Both the position numbers and the translations under genes were made by a program. Shown here one piece after another: positions 7,801 to 16,700 of a stretch of 33,424 nt of DNA. How positions within the stretch are numbered: position 1 is the stretch's first letter; every line of letters begins with the position of its first letter. The stretch is from CAYLLT01 sp964591605 (lineage in GTDB: Bacteria; Planctomycetota; Phycisphaerae; UBA1845; PWPN01), in assembly GCA_964591605.1 (NCBI GenBank), contig CAZQEN010000035.1, forward strand, positions 1 through 33,424, given 5' to 3'. Below the pieces are notes generated by a model. It was not told the origin of the DNA and did no database searches. It was given only the letters and a program-made list of their open reading frames with translations.

Positions 7801-9682
7801 GGTGTATGGACTGGCGATCTCGCCGGATGGCCGCCTGCTGGCCTCGGGCGCCATCGACGACCCGGTGGTGAAGTTCTGGAAGGTCGCAGGTGGGCTCACA
7901 CCCGCCGGCGAGGTCTCGCTCAAGGGGCGCGCCAATTCCATCGGCAGTCTGGCCTGGTCGCCCGACGGCCGCTCGGTGGCGGTGGGAACGAATCGCCGCG
8001 AGCTGGCCATCCTCGACGTGGCCGGCCGGTCGCTCCGGCTGTCGATCGCTCTCAACTTCGACTTTACCTGGACCTGGTCGGTCGCGTTTTCTCCGGATGG
8101 GAAGCTGTTGGCCGCGGGCGGGGCCAGCGGCGTCGTCACGCTCTGGGACACCAGCAGCGGGCTGCTGCACACATCGCTTCGGGGGCATACGGCGCCCATT
8201 CACGCCATCGCCTTCTCGCCGGACGGCCAAACCATCGCGACGGGCAGCGAGGACCGCACGGTTCGCGTGTGGGATGCGGCGGTCGGCCAGGAGCGTGTGG
8301 CGTTCCACAGCCACCCGGCGAGTGTGACGGCGCTCGTTTTCTCACCGGACGGCCAGTCGCTCGCGGCCGGCAGCGCCGACGGAACGGTCGAGCTCTGGCG
8401 CGGCACTCCGCCCGGTGATCCTTACGTCACATCGCCCCGGCGGCCGGATGCCTACGACCCGGAGAATCCCGCTCCGCTCATCGCCGCCGCCGAGCGGCTA
8501 CTCAAGGCGGGCCGTACCGACGAGGCCGAAGCGGCGTACCGCCGCGCCCTGGCCGCTCTGGACCGGCTCGCCGGTCTGGGCGATCCCGCCGCGCTTCGAC
8601 ATCGGCAGACCTGGGCGGCGACGATCGTGAATCTCCACGAAATGCTCGCCTCACAGGGGCGAACCGAAGATGCCGGTCAACTCATCGAATCAGCCGGCGA
8701 CCGTGCCCGGGCGTTGAATGTTTTGTTCCCTGCGCGTTCGATCCCGTGCCCGGCGGAGGTGTACAGCGTCGCTGTCGCGGCTGGATTGAGCTCGCCGAAG
8801 TCCAGCGATGGACAGACTTCGGCGGGCTCAGTGGAGCCGCGAATCCTCTCCAGTGGGGCGGACCACCTGGTGCGATGGTGGGACGCAGCGACGGGGCAGG
8901 AACTCCGGCGCTTTTTGGGGCATGTCGACTCGCCTCGCGAAGCGGGTCGAATCAGAGAGGCGATCCTGTCACCGGATCAGCGACAGGTGCTCTCTGCGGG
9001 ACCCGATGGCACCGCCCGACTCTGGGATACGGCCTCCGGCCGCCAACTGCAACGGCTGGAGCTTGCGGGCGATGTCCGATCCGCTGCATTCTCCCCCGAC
9101 GGGCGCTTCGCGCTGTGTGCCTGTGCTGGTCCCACGGCGGGAGATCGATCCTTTGTGCAGGTGTACGACTTGTCCACGGGGCAGAAAGGCAGAAGGTTCG
9201 AGGTTCATGCCGGCCCGATCAACCGCGTGTCGTGCTCGCCCGACGGCCGGCTGATCCTGACCGCCTCGGATGATCAGACGGCTCGCGTCTACGAGCTCAC
9301 GGGCGGGCAGGAGCAGACGATCCTCTCCGGGCACCTGGGGCCCGTCACCTCGGCCGTGTTTCTTCCGGACGGGCAGCATGCTCTGACCGGGAGCCTGGAT
9401 CGGACGCTGCGCCTCTGGGACCTTCGGACCGGCCGTGAGCTGCGGCAGCTTAGGGGCCATCTGGCGGGGGTTGAGCACGTGGCGGTGTCACACGACGGCC
9501 GGCTGGCCCTCTCGGCCGGACGGGACAGAATGGCCCGCCTCTGGGACCTGGATCGCGGCGTGGGACTGGCGTTGCTGGCCGGCCACACCGCCAGCGTGAC
9601 CTGTGTCGCCTTCTCGCCCGATGGCCGACTGGGCCTCTCCGCCAGCCTCGATGCTACCATCCGCGTCTGGAACCTGCCCTGA
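4892..9682 (+). CDS. Membrane Ser/Thr protein kinase with WD40 propellers
   Basis: A Hanks-type kinase of 1,596 residues. Kinase motifs are the glycine loop IGEGGMGEVW (about 103-112), the ATP-anchoring K126 in AVKLIK, HRD at 217-219 in HRDLKPSN, DFG at 240-242, and MAPEQ in the activation segment, so it should be active. A single hydrophobic segment (VVAAALVAASLVTALVGLTV, about 421-441) follows, then a coiled-coil-like stretch rich in Glu, Lys and Gln. The rest is WD40-type repeats with recurring FSPDGR and LWD motifs in two blocks (about 550-1170 and 1315-1596). They are separated by a TPR-like helical linker (about 1190-1285, with RTDEAEAAYRRALAALDRL). The topology suggests a cytoplasmic kinase with sensor propellers outside. 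ATG 4892 was chosen because the kinase head MPVDPKKVQWLF begins there. An upstream ATG at 4808 overlaps the sigma gene, so the two are probably one operon. Confidence 0.93.
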   Translation: MPVDPKKVQWLFLQAMQEQDDCARMALLEREAADDPGLRERVAALLRAHDDSGPFLERPPLRGLEPAALLGHLTSGAPGGAARPSMAAGTVVAGRYRLLERIGEGGMGEVWMAEQREPLRRSVAVKLIKAGMDSRSVLARFDAERQALAMMDHPNIARVLDAGTTQERHPFFVMELVKGIPLMEYCDGRKASIPQRLALFVQICQAVQHAHQKGIIHRDLKPSNILVTEMDGHPVPKVIDFGLAKALQGTHTLTDQTLHTAFGAVAGTPLYMAPEQVGINSLDVDTRTDVYALGVILYELLTGTTPLESRHLREIPWEEIGRRIREVDAPRPSTRLSGSNALARIAADRQTEPARLGRLVRGELDWIVLKALEKDRSRRYQTANALSRDIERFLHDEPVEACPPSPAYRLRKLVRRNRRTVVAAALVAASLVTALVGLTVSNLKIASERNAKVEALSLAHQQQRVAEENALKAETQRVIAVGHETTARQQAHLARRRFYAAQMNLANRAWEEGELARALELLESQRPGAGEEDLRSFEWLYLWNLVQRHHRWTARGHLAATHSVNVSPDGRLAVSGSEDEAAAVWDLHTGRELVRFHSAGGAVKPVLFSPDSRRLAAGSWRGLIEVWNLSTQRRELLLKHTRPIKSLAFSNDGRCLASCDDAGVAVLWDTDTGKQRLALPGHPRPAPLMRYAADLRFTADGSTIAAAFFLPTRSTLAFWELRGPESSQRALWEVPGVVKTLAISPDMKSVAMDIWNGVQVRDIETGNLKSQTLDQKGHVLALAFSPDGRAVVSGGAGKTVRVLDLVSGPASPATRPARSETRPDEPAEPRLPAMGSRAVGAHLAPLSAIAVSPDGKTVVSADNDGVVSAWDLTAPDKARMVLPKHEPPLRSLLFTPDGRTLVATSGGGTRLWETASPRELAGFPEAVGRAVLSPDARTLISANEEGGGLLKMVDVTTGKLLFSTPAHTKAVYGLAISPDGRLLASGAIDDPVVKFWKVAGGLTPAGEVSLKGRANSIGSLAWSPDGRSVAVGTNRRELAILDVAGRSLRLSIALNFDFTWTWSVAFSPDGKLLAAGGASGVVTLWDTSSGLLHTSLRGHTAPIHAIAFSPDGQTIATGSEDRTVRVWDAAVGQERVAFHSHPASVTALVFSPDGQSLAAGSADGTVELWRGTPPGDPYVTSPRRPDAYDPENPAPLIAAAERLLKAGRTDEAEAAYRRALAALDRLAGLGDPAALRHRQTWAATIVNLHEMLASQGRTEDAGQLIESAGDRARALNVLFPARSIPCPAEVYSVAVAAGLSSPKSSDGQTSAGSVEPRILSSGADHLVRWWDAATGQELRRFLGHVDSPREAGRIREAILSPDQRQVLSAGPDGTARLWDTASGRQLQRLELAGDVRSAAFSPDGRFALCACAGPTAGDRSFVQVYDLSTGQKGRRFEVHAGPINRVSCSPDGRLILTASDDQTARVYELTGGQEQTILSGHLGPVTSAVFLPDGQHALTGSLDRTLRLWDLRTGRELRQLRGHLAGVEHVAVSHDGRLALSAGRDRMARLWDLDRGVGLALLAGHTASVTCVAFSPDGRLGLSASLDATIRVWNLP

Positions 9683-9966
9683 GTAAACGCCGAGGTCTTG
9701 ATTTTTCCGGATGATTTCGACAGCCGGTGTCCCCGATGTCGCATGAAGACATGAGTCGGATGGGGATTCCGGTGTGAGGCCGTCAGGGGCCGGAGCAGAC
9801 CTCACAGCAACTTCACCATCGTGGGCGGTTGTGTGCGAGCGGTGAGCGGTGCTCACCCTGTGCCGCGTTCATACCCATCTCCCTCGCGCGCACGGGCCAG
9901 AGGGCGCGCGCTGTCGGCGGATTGGGAACCGGCCGATCCCCGGCCAGCCCGTGAGAGGAGCACTGC
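9683..9966 (+). other. Intergenic region with a small hairpin
   Basis: No gene is visible in these 284 bp. The one clear structure is GGTGAGC/GCTCACC (9841-9847 and 9851-9857) around a GGT loop, which could be an operator or a weak terminator but has no T-run. A ribosome-binding site AGGAG (9956-9960) belongs to the next gene. I see no convincing promoter. Confidence 0.4.
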
Positions 9967-12900
9967 ATGCGCGGCGTTAATTACTTGTTGGAACATGAGA
10001 TACAGTTTCTCAGGTGGCTTGTGGTCAGGTGGGGCGGGCGCGCCGCCTGGCTCGTCGTGAGTATCCTCCTCGTATCGCCCGCCCGGGCCACTGTGGGGCC
10101 GCCGGTAAAGATCCGGATGCCGGTGAACACCAGACAGGCCGAATCGGGCAGGGCGTTCCATGGCGTGTTCGAGGTGGACGTTCGGCAGGCGGGAGTGGTG
10201 AGCGATGTGAAGGTGAGCGGAAAGTTGTGGAAGGTTCACAGCGTGGAAGTCCCGGCAGCGGTCGTGGCCGCAAACGTCGGAACGTTGCGGATTCCGTTTC
10301 ACGCGACGCCCGGCGATGCGGACGAGCTGATCGAACTGAGCCTGAAGTTCGATGGTCGGCTGGTGAACCGGGCGTATCGGATCGGTCCGAAGGCGTTTGC
10401 CGAGCGTGGCAGGGCCCGGCGGACGGTCCAGGCAGTTCCAGGGGTGGCGGCGGCGCCCCCGGCCGCACTTGTGCCCGGCACGCAGGATGCTTTGAATATC
10501 ACGCCCCAGGGCGGGGCGATCGGGCTGCGGTTCGTCGGCCGTTTCGCTTATGACCGACCCACCGGACTGGACTCCAACAACATGCCCACCGGAACCTCCG
10601 TCGAAGGCGTGGACGGCATCTGGGTCCGCGTCATGGACGAGGACACCGTCGATTCTGAGACGATCTGGTCGGGCTACACGGACGTCAACGGCTACTTCGA
10701 CACCGGCAACATCTCCTGGGATGACTGTGACATATCAGGGTGCGACGAGCCGGATATCTACGTCATTTTCGAATGTGACACGATGGTGGTGAACGTGCAG
10801 GACGGCACCGATATTCTGGAGCACGACTACACGTGGGACAACATTGACAACGTCGTTGATGATTTCACCGGCAACTTCTACGACTTCGGGACCATCAAAC
10901 CCTCCAATGCGTCTGAGATGCCGGCCTGCCACATTCACAACAGCATCACGCGAGCGCACCGGTACATCCTGAACAAGAGCGGGACAGGCATTCATGTCTC
11001 CGAGTTGGACCTGCTGTGGCCTGATGGCAGCAACGCTTCATACGACCCCGGTGACACCGAAATCAGCATCGGCCCCGTCCGGCAGTGGAACGAAGGCTCC
11101 CACACGCACGAGTATGGGCATCACTTTCTCGAGAAGTACTCCGTCAATGTGACGCCGGACTACTGCAACAACAACAACGGCGATCCGAATTTCTGCGACG
11201 ATGCCAGCGGCGTGCCGGGTTGTTACGGGGCGCCGACGGGTTCCTGCGGACACTGTCAATGGTGCCGCGAGACGGATCACGACGCCTGGAACGAAGGCTG
11301 GCCCAACTGGCTCGCGGACCTGGTGACGCGCGATTATCCGCTCACGTACCAGTTCAGCAACGGAACCCCCTGGATGGCCTTGATCCCTCGGAGTCAGGAA
11401 GCGCTCGGCATGTGCTGCCAGGATGGACAGATTCACGATGCGCTGAGAACCGAAGGTTTCGTCGGCGCACTTTTGCGCGACATCGAGGACGGTGGCACCG
11501 TCAATGGTGTCAATCAGCAGGATGATCATGATGGAGGCACCTGTGCCGGAGGCACGAACGACGGGACGCCCTGCACGAGCAACGCGAATTGCACGGGCGG
11601 CGGCGTATGTAACCCGTTGACTCCCTGTGCAATTGACGCGATGTGGCTGGGGCCGGAAGAGATCTTCACCGTCGTGGTGGTGGATAAGCCTTCGACGGTT
11701 GCGCAGTTCATCACCGATTTCCGCGCCCGCTATCCGCTCGAAGACCAGGATTTCTGGAGCACGACACGCAATGTTGCCCCCGAGTACGGGTTTCCGTTGC
11801 CCACGCCTCAGCCGTCGCTCGTGAGCAACGGCTGCAGTACGTATCGGGCGGGCCAGCGCATCGAGCTCACGGTGAACGGGGGCGGCTCGCTGATGCGCTA
11901 TCAATGGCGACGCAATCTGGTAAATCTTTCCAGCGGCGGGAGGATCTCCGGGGCGGATGGCCCGACGCTGGTGATCGACCCCGCCGAGGCCGGGGACGGC
12001 GGCGCGTACAGTTGCCTGGTCTCGACATGCGACAACACACTGTCGTATCCCACGCAGCCGATTTACATCCACGTGTTCCCCGCTGCGACCACCGGCATGG
12101 CCGCCCTGGGTTTCGGCGCCAACTATGCCGGGCAGACTGGCCGCGGCTCCTCCTGCGGCGCCAACCACTGTGCATACACGCCGGCACCGGTGGTGAATCT
12201 GGCGAACTTCGCGGATATCAGCGGCTATCTGCACTGCAGTGCCGCCGTGACTTCGGACGGCTCCGCGTGGGGATGGGGAGACAACTCATTCCGGCAGGCG
12301 ACCGGCAATCCCTCATCGCCCGCCGTTCTGGTCACACCCACTTTCATTCCTCAACTCAGCAACATGGTCTCCATTGATGCTGGCTATACCCACAGTGCGG
12401 GTTTGCGCGCCGACGGAAAGGTTTTCTGCTGGGGGGATAACTTTTACTTTTCATTGGGCGTAAACAACCAGAGTCAAACCGCGCCGGTGAATCCGACGGG
12501 TCTTGACTGCATGATCGACGTGCAGGTGGGACAGTACTACACGATCTCGCTGGGTGCCGACGGGCAAGTCTGGGCGTGGGGTTACAACGCCAACGGCAAC
12601 CTCGGCCGAGGGTTTACCAGTGGCCCCAGTCCGACGCCCTTGCCGGTGCTCAACCTGAGCAACGTCATCGCGATCGCGGCGGGCACTTTTCATAATCTCG
12701 CTCTCAAGTCGGATGGCACCGTCTGGAGCTGGGGTTATAACGCCACGGGACAGCTCGGCGACGGCACCACGACGCAGCGAACCAGCCCCGTCCAGATCAC
12801 CGGTCTCTCCAGTGTGGTCGCCATCAATGCCGGCCCCAATCACAGCATGGCCGTACTCGCTGACGGCTCAGCCCGGGTCTGGGGTGCAGGCGGCGGTTAT

Positions 12901-13677
12901 CAATTGGGCAACAACGCCGCCAGCGACTCTCCGACGCCGATCACGCCGACGGGGATGGGCGCGGGCGCCAACGTGACTGCGATCAGTGGCGGTTCGGCTC
13001 ATACGTTTTTCCTGAAAGGGGACCGTACGCTGTGGGCCTGCGGCGCCAACGTGTATGGCCAGCTCGCGCAGCCCTCTTATCTCACCTACACCGTACCGAC
13101 CCAGCTTGCCGGCCTCAGTGATGTCCGCGCGATTTTCGGCAGAGGCCAGACGAGCTTCGTCTTCACACCCGGCGTCGCCCCGGCATTCCCGTTCGTGCTG
13201 GGGGGTCAAGGCTCGAAAGTGGGCGGCGTGGTGAACTGGACATCGCCTGCCAACGGCACGCCGACGATCACGTATCAGTGGAAACACGGGAACACCGTGC
13301 TCGTCAACGGCGGTCCGATCAGCGGCGCGACGACTTCCACGCTCACCATCAACCCGGTGTCACTCGCACACGCGGGCACCTACACGTGCACAGCGACCAA
13401 CGGCTACGGCAGCGTGAGCCACTCGGACACTCTGACGGTGATGTGCATCGACGCGGATTTCAACTGTGACGAGCACGTCGACGCAAATGATGTGCAGGTG
13501 ATGGCCGACTGTGAGACCGGTCCGGCCATCCCCGGACCGCCGCCGGGCTGCACGCCGCAGCAGTTCGCGGCTGCGGATTACGACAATGACGGCGACGTGG
13601 ACATGGATGATTACGGCAGGTTCCAGCGCTGCATCGCCGGCGCGAACCAGATCCCGCCGCCTGACTGCGCGCAGTAG
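9967..13677 (+). CDS. Secreted zinc-metalloprotease/RCC1/Ig/dockerin-like protein A
   Basis: A 1,236-residue exported protein. The start is fixed by AGGAG 6 nt upstream. A signal peptide (AAWLVVSILLVSPARA) ends near residue 41. The region up to about 600 holds a zincin site, HEYGH at 381-385, and a candidate third ligand E443 in WNEGWPNW, as in gluzincins. An Ig-like domain (about 617-703) follows. Next come RCC1-type propeller repeats (about 705-1062) with recurring DGTVWSWGYN-like blades, a second Ig domain (about 1067-1158) and a C-terminal dockerin-like pair (about 1160-1236). The EF-hand loops begin DFNCDEHVDAND and DYDNDGDVDMDD. It is a clear paralog of 20526-24044. Likely roles are extracellular protein degradation or attachment; the substrate is unknown. 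Protein A carries an extra Cys-rich insert near residues 520-555 (GGTCAGGTNDGTPCTSN) absent from its paralog. Confidence 0.85.
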   Translation: MRGVNYLLEHEIQFLRWLVVRWGGRAAWLVVSILLVSPARATVGPPVKIRMPVNTRQAESGRAFHGVFEVDVRQAGVVSDVKVSGKLWKVHSVEVPAAVVAANVGTLRIPFHATPGDADELIELSLKFDGRLVNRAYRIGPKAFAERGRARRTVQAVPGVAAAPPAALVPGTQDALNITPQGGAIGLRFVGRFAYDRPTGLDSNNMPTGTSVEGVDGIWVRVMDEDTVDSETIWSGYTDVNGYFDTGNISWDDCDISGCDEPDIYVIFECDTMVVNVQDGTDILEHDYTWDNIDNVVDDFTGNFYDFGTIKPSNASEMPACHIHNSITRAHRYILNKSGTGIHVSELDLLWPDGSNASYDPGDTEISIGPVRQWNEGSHTHEYGHHFLEKYSVNVTPDYCNNNNGDPNFCDDASGVPGCYGAPTGSCGHCQWCRETDHDAWNEGWPNWLADLVTRDYPLTYQFSNGTPWMALIPRSQEALGMCCQDGQIHDALRTEGFVGALLRDIEDGGTVNGVNQQDDHDGGTCAGGTNDGTPCTSNANCTGGGVCNPLTPCAIDAMWLGPEEIFTVVVVDKPSTVAQFITDFRARYPLEDQDFWSTTRNVAPEYGFPLPTPQPSLVSNGCSTYRAGQRIELTVNGGGSLMRYQWRRNLVNLSSGGRISGADGPTLVIDPAEAGDGGAYSCLVSTCDNTLSYPTQPIYIHVFPAATTGMAALGFGANYAGQTGRGSSCGANHCAYTPAPVVNLANFADISGYLHCSAAVTSDGSAWGWGDNSFRQATGNPSSPAVLVTPTFIPQLSNMVSIDAGYTHSAGLRADGKVFCWGDNFYFSLGVNNQSQTAPVNPTGLDCMIDVQVGQYYTISLGADGQVWAWGYNANGNLGRGFTSGPSPTPLPVLNLSNVIAIAAGTFHNLALKSDGTVWSWGYNATGQLGDGTTTQRTSPVQITGLSSVVAINAGPNHSMAVLADGSARVWGAGGGYQLGNNAASDSPTPITPTGMGAGANVTAISGGSAHTFFLKGDRTLWACGANVYGQLAQPSYLTYTVPTQLAGLSDVRAIFGRGQTSFVFTPGVAPAFPFVLGGQGSKVGGVVNWTSPANGTPTITYQWKHGNTVLVNGGPISGATTSTLTINPVSLAHAGTYTCTATNGYGSVSHSDTLTVMCIDADFNCDEHVDANDVQVMADCETGPAIPGPPPGCTPQQFAAADYDNDGDVDMDDYGRFQRCIAGANQIPPPDCAQ

Positions 13678-13699
13678 CCTGCCTTGCGCGGGCAGCGTG

Positions 13700-13705
13700 T
13701 ACAAT
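13700..13705 (+). promoter_or_regulatory. Conserved -10-like element before the Kelch/Ig gene
   Basis: TACAAT is a 5/6 match to the -10 consensus. The region from here to the start codon (13700-13751) is recognisably duplicated at 18140-18194, including ATCTGATCGGGA and the ATGTC start context. That duplication supports it as the gene's own upstream control region. No good -35 is visible. GGGAGGG (13734-13740) is the ribosome-binding site. Confidence 0.4.
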
Positions 13706-13746
13706 CAGGTGTTTGGGCCTCATCAATCTGATCGGGAGGGTACAGA

Positions 13747-16700
13747 ATGTCCTCTGAGCATTGGCATGCCCGCGTGCTCCGGCGTCATTTCTGCCGCGGC
13801 ACGGGCGCGGTCTGTATGTCCCGAGTGACCGTCTGCTGCATGGCGATGTCGATTTGCGCGTCGAGTTCGGTGAGCGCCCTGGCGGCGGAAAGCAGCATCG
13901 TCGGCAGTGGAACCGTCACCGCTCAACGGGGCTGGAAACAGCCCCAGCGGACGGGCCCGCAGCCGCTGCTCAAGCAGCCGCCGGAGATGACGCCGGAGCT
14001 CCGCGCCGCGATCTGCGCCGGCGAGTGCGAGCGGATGAACCGCCCTCCGTACATCGTGCCCGAGGCGAAGGGAACGCCGCGGTTCGGGTACGGCAAGGCG
14101 GGTCGGGAGGTGCGCGTTCAGGGACTCGCGGTGAATACGAGTCCGGTAGAAGCGCCCGCTCCCGCCGCACCGGGCGATCTGCGCGTCTGGCGGACCAGCA
14201 ACGTGAATCTGACCTTTCCCGCCCCCGGGACCAACGTCCCGTCATACAGTACGACCAACGAGCCCTCCATTGGTGTCGAACAGGAGCTCATTTTCATGTC
14301 CGGCAACTGGTATGCGGCGCTCTCGCCGGACATGGGTCTGAGCTGGCAGCTCATCAACCCGTTCGACAACTTCCCGGCTGATGGTACGATAGAAGCCCCC
14401 GGCTCCTCCTCAGGCTTCTGTTGCGACCAGATCGTCTTCTACGAACCTTCTCGCAATCTGATGATCTGGCTTCTGCAATACGCCACGCCGCGCGACGGGT
14501 CGGGCAATCGAACCGCCATGAATGTCCAGCGACTCGCCTGGGCGGTCGGGCGGAATGAGTTGCTCAACAACAACTGGAGCTGGATCGACTTCGCCCCGAC
14601 CAGCTTCGGCTTCACCAACCAGAACTGGCTCGATTTCCCCGACCTGCAGACCACCAACAATGCGCTCTACTACACGACGGGTGTTTTTCCGCTGAGCTCC
14701 GGTACAACCAGCAACGGCGTCATGGTCAGAATGAGCCTGGACGACCTTCAGAACGGCAATCCGGTCCAGTTCAGCTACATCAATACCGGCCATGTGACAC
14801 GCATGTGCAGCGGCTGCAGCGACATCATGTGGTCGGGGGAGCATGTCGATACCGACACACTCAAGATCTGGCGCTACGGTGAGAACTCCAGTACCGCCAC
14901 CTGGGACGATGTGGATCACGTGGGATTCAACGCGGTGAACACAGGCGCCGGCCAGATCATGGTGGCCAACGGTCCGGACGGCAGGAACTGGGCGGGTTTC
15001 TGCGACAACCGGATTCTGGCCGGCTACCGCGCGGATGGCGAGGTCGGCTTCATGTACGGCTCGCGCCAGAACCCGCCCGGATTCCCCTACCCCTATATCG
15101 ATGTATCCAAGTTCGAGGAAGCGAATCTCGCCTATCGCGGCACGGAAGCCATCTACAACACGCAGTATGGAATCCTCTATCCGTCGTGTCATGTGACCCC
15201 CGCATTCAAGCGCGGGGGAACACTGGCGTTCGGCGGCCCGGGCAATCATCCCAGTGTGGCCGCGTGGATTGTGGACTCATACGTCGGATGGAGTTTCAAC
15301 CAGTTGAACGGCGTGGTCGTGGCCGCCGGGGGCTCGGGTCCGACCAGCAATCGCTGGGGCGATTATTTCAACGCCCGCACCGGCCCGCTCGACGCGAATA
15401 CCTGGCTGGCCACCGGCTACACGCTGCTGGCCAACGGCAATGTTCAACCGGTAGCGACCTGGTTCAGCCGCGAGGAGCACACGCCCCCGGCCGAGGTGAT
15501 GGTCAGAAGCGTAGACGTCGTGGGGGGCCAGTGTCATACAAGCGGCACGAGCATGACGGTGAACGTCACGTTGCGGAATCTCGGTATGACGCAGACGACG
15601 ATTCCGCTGGTGAATTGCCGGATCTCGCTCGACACCACCATCGATGCGAACGACGCGGAGTTCGGCTCGGTCAGTAACGTGGTGCTGGACCCTGATCAGC
15701 AGCGCGTGGTGCAGATCACGGCGATGGTCCCGAACGTGTCCAACAATCTCTATTACGTGGGGGTCTGGCTGCCGTTCTTCAACGATCCGATCCAGGAGAA
15801 CAACCGGCGTGCTGCAGCGCCCGTGGTGGGCATCGGCCCCGCGCCCGCACCGGCGCCGGTTCTGATTGCCGAGCCGCTCGACGTGGCCGTCTGCCCCGGC
15901 TCCACCGTGATGCTCAACCCGAGCTCAGAGACGCACTTTCCGGCCACATACACATGGACCCGCAACGGGGCCTTCTACTCGAGCTCGACGACCACCGACA
16001 ACATCGTCATCAACAACGCTCAGCGCAGCGATTCGGGGGTCTACCAGCTCACCACGCAGAACATATGCGGCACGCTGGTCAGCCGTGAAGCGATCGTCGC
16101 CGTCGGCGTCTTTATCCGCAATCAGCCGCAGAATCAGAGCATTACGCCTTGCAGCACTGCAACCTTTTCCTTGCTGGCCTATGGCGTGGGGCCGCTCAGT
16201 TACCAGTGGTATCGCAACCTCTACCCGGTGGTGAACGATGGCCGTATTACCGGTGCGAACACGCCGACGCTGACCATCACCGGCGCCCGCTACGAGGACG
16301 AGGGCACGTACTTCTGCATCGTCACCGACAACTGCGGAGAGGTCAGCAGTTCGAATGCCACTCTCACGCTGCCCACACCCAACTGGGTGCTGCGCAGCGA
16401 CATCGCTCAAGCCCCCAGCCGGAGTTTCTCCGCCTTCACATACGACTCGCACCGCGGCGTCCACGTGTTCTATGGCGGCGGCAGCCTCGTCCCGGGCGCC
16501 ACCTACGCCGATCACTGGGAATACGACGGCGTGGAATGGGTGAAGCGCACGCTCCCCCAGAAGCCCGGTGGTCGCTATAAGCACGCGCTGGTCTACGACA
16601 GCGACCGCCAGCGCGTTTACCTCTTCGGCGGAAATCACGTCGAACAGAGTGTCTTCAAGAACGACCTGTGGGAGTTCGACGGCGCGACCTGGTCCCTCCG

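Noticed and set aside
9774..9805. Inverted pair GTGAGG/CCTCAC after the kinase gene
   Set aside because: The arms are only 6 bp with a 20-nt loop, within chance expectation for this composition.
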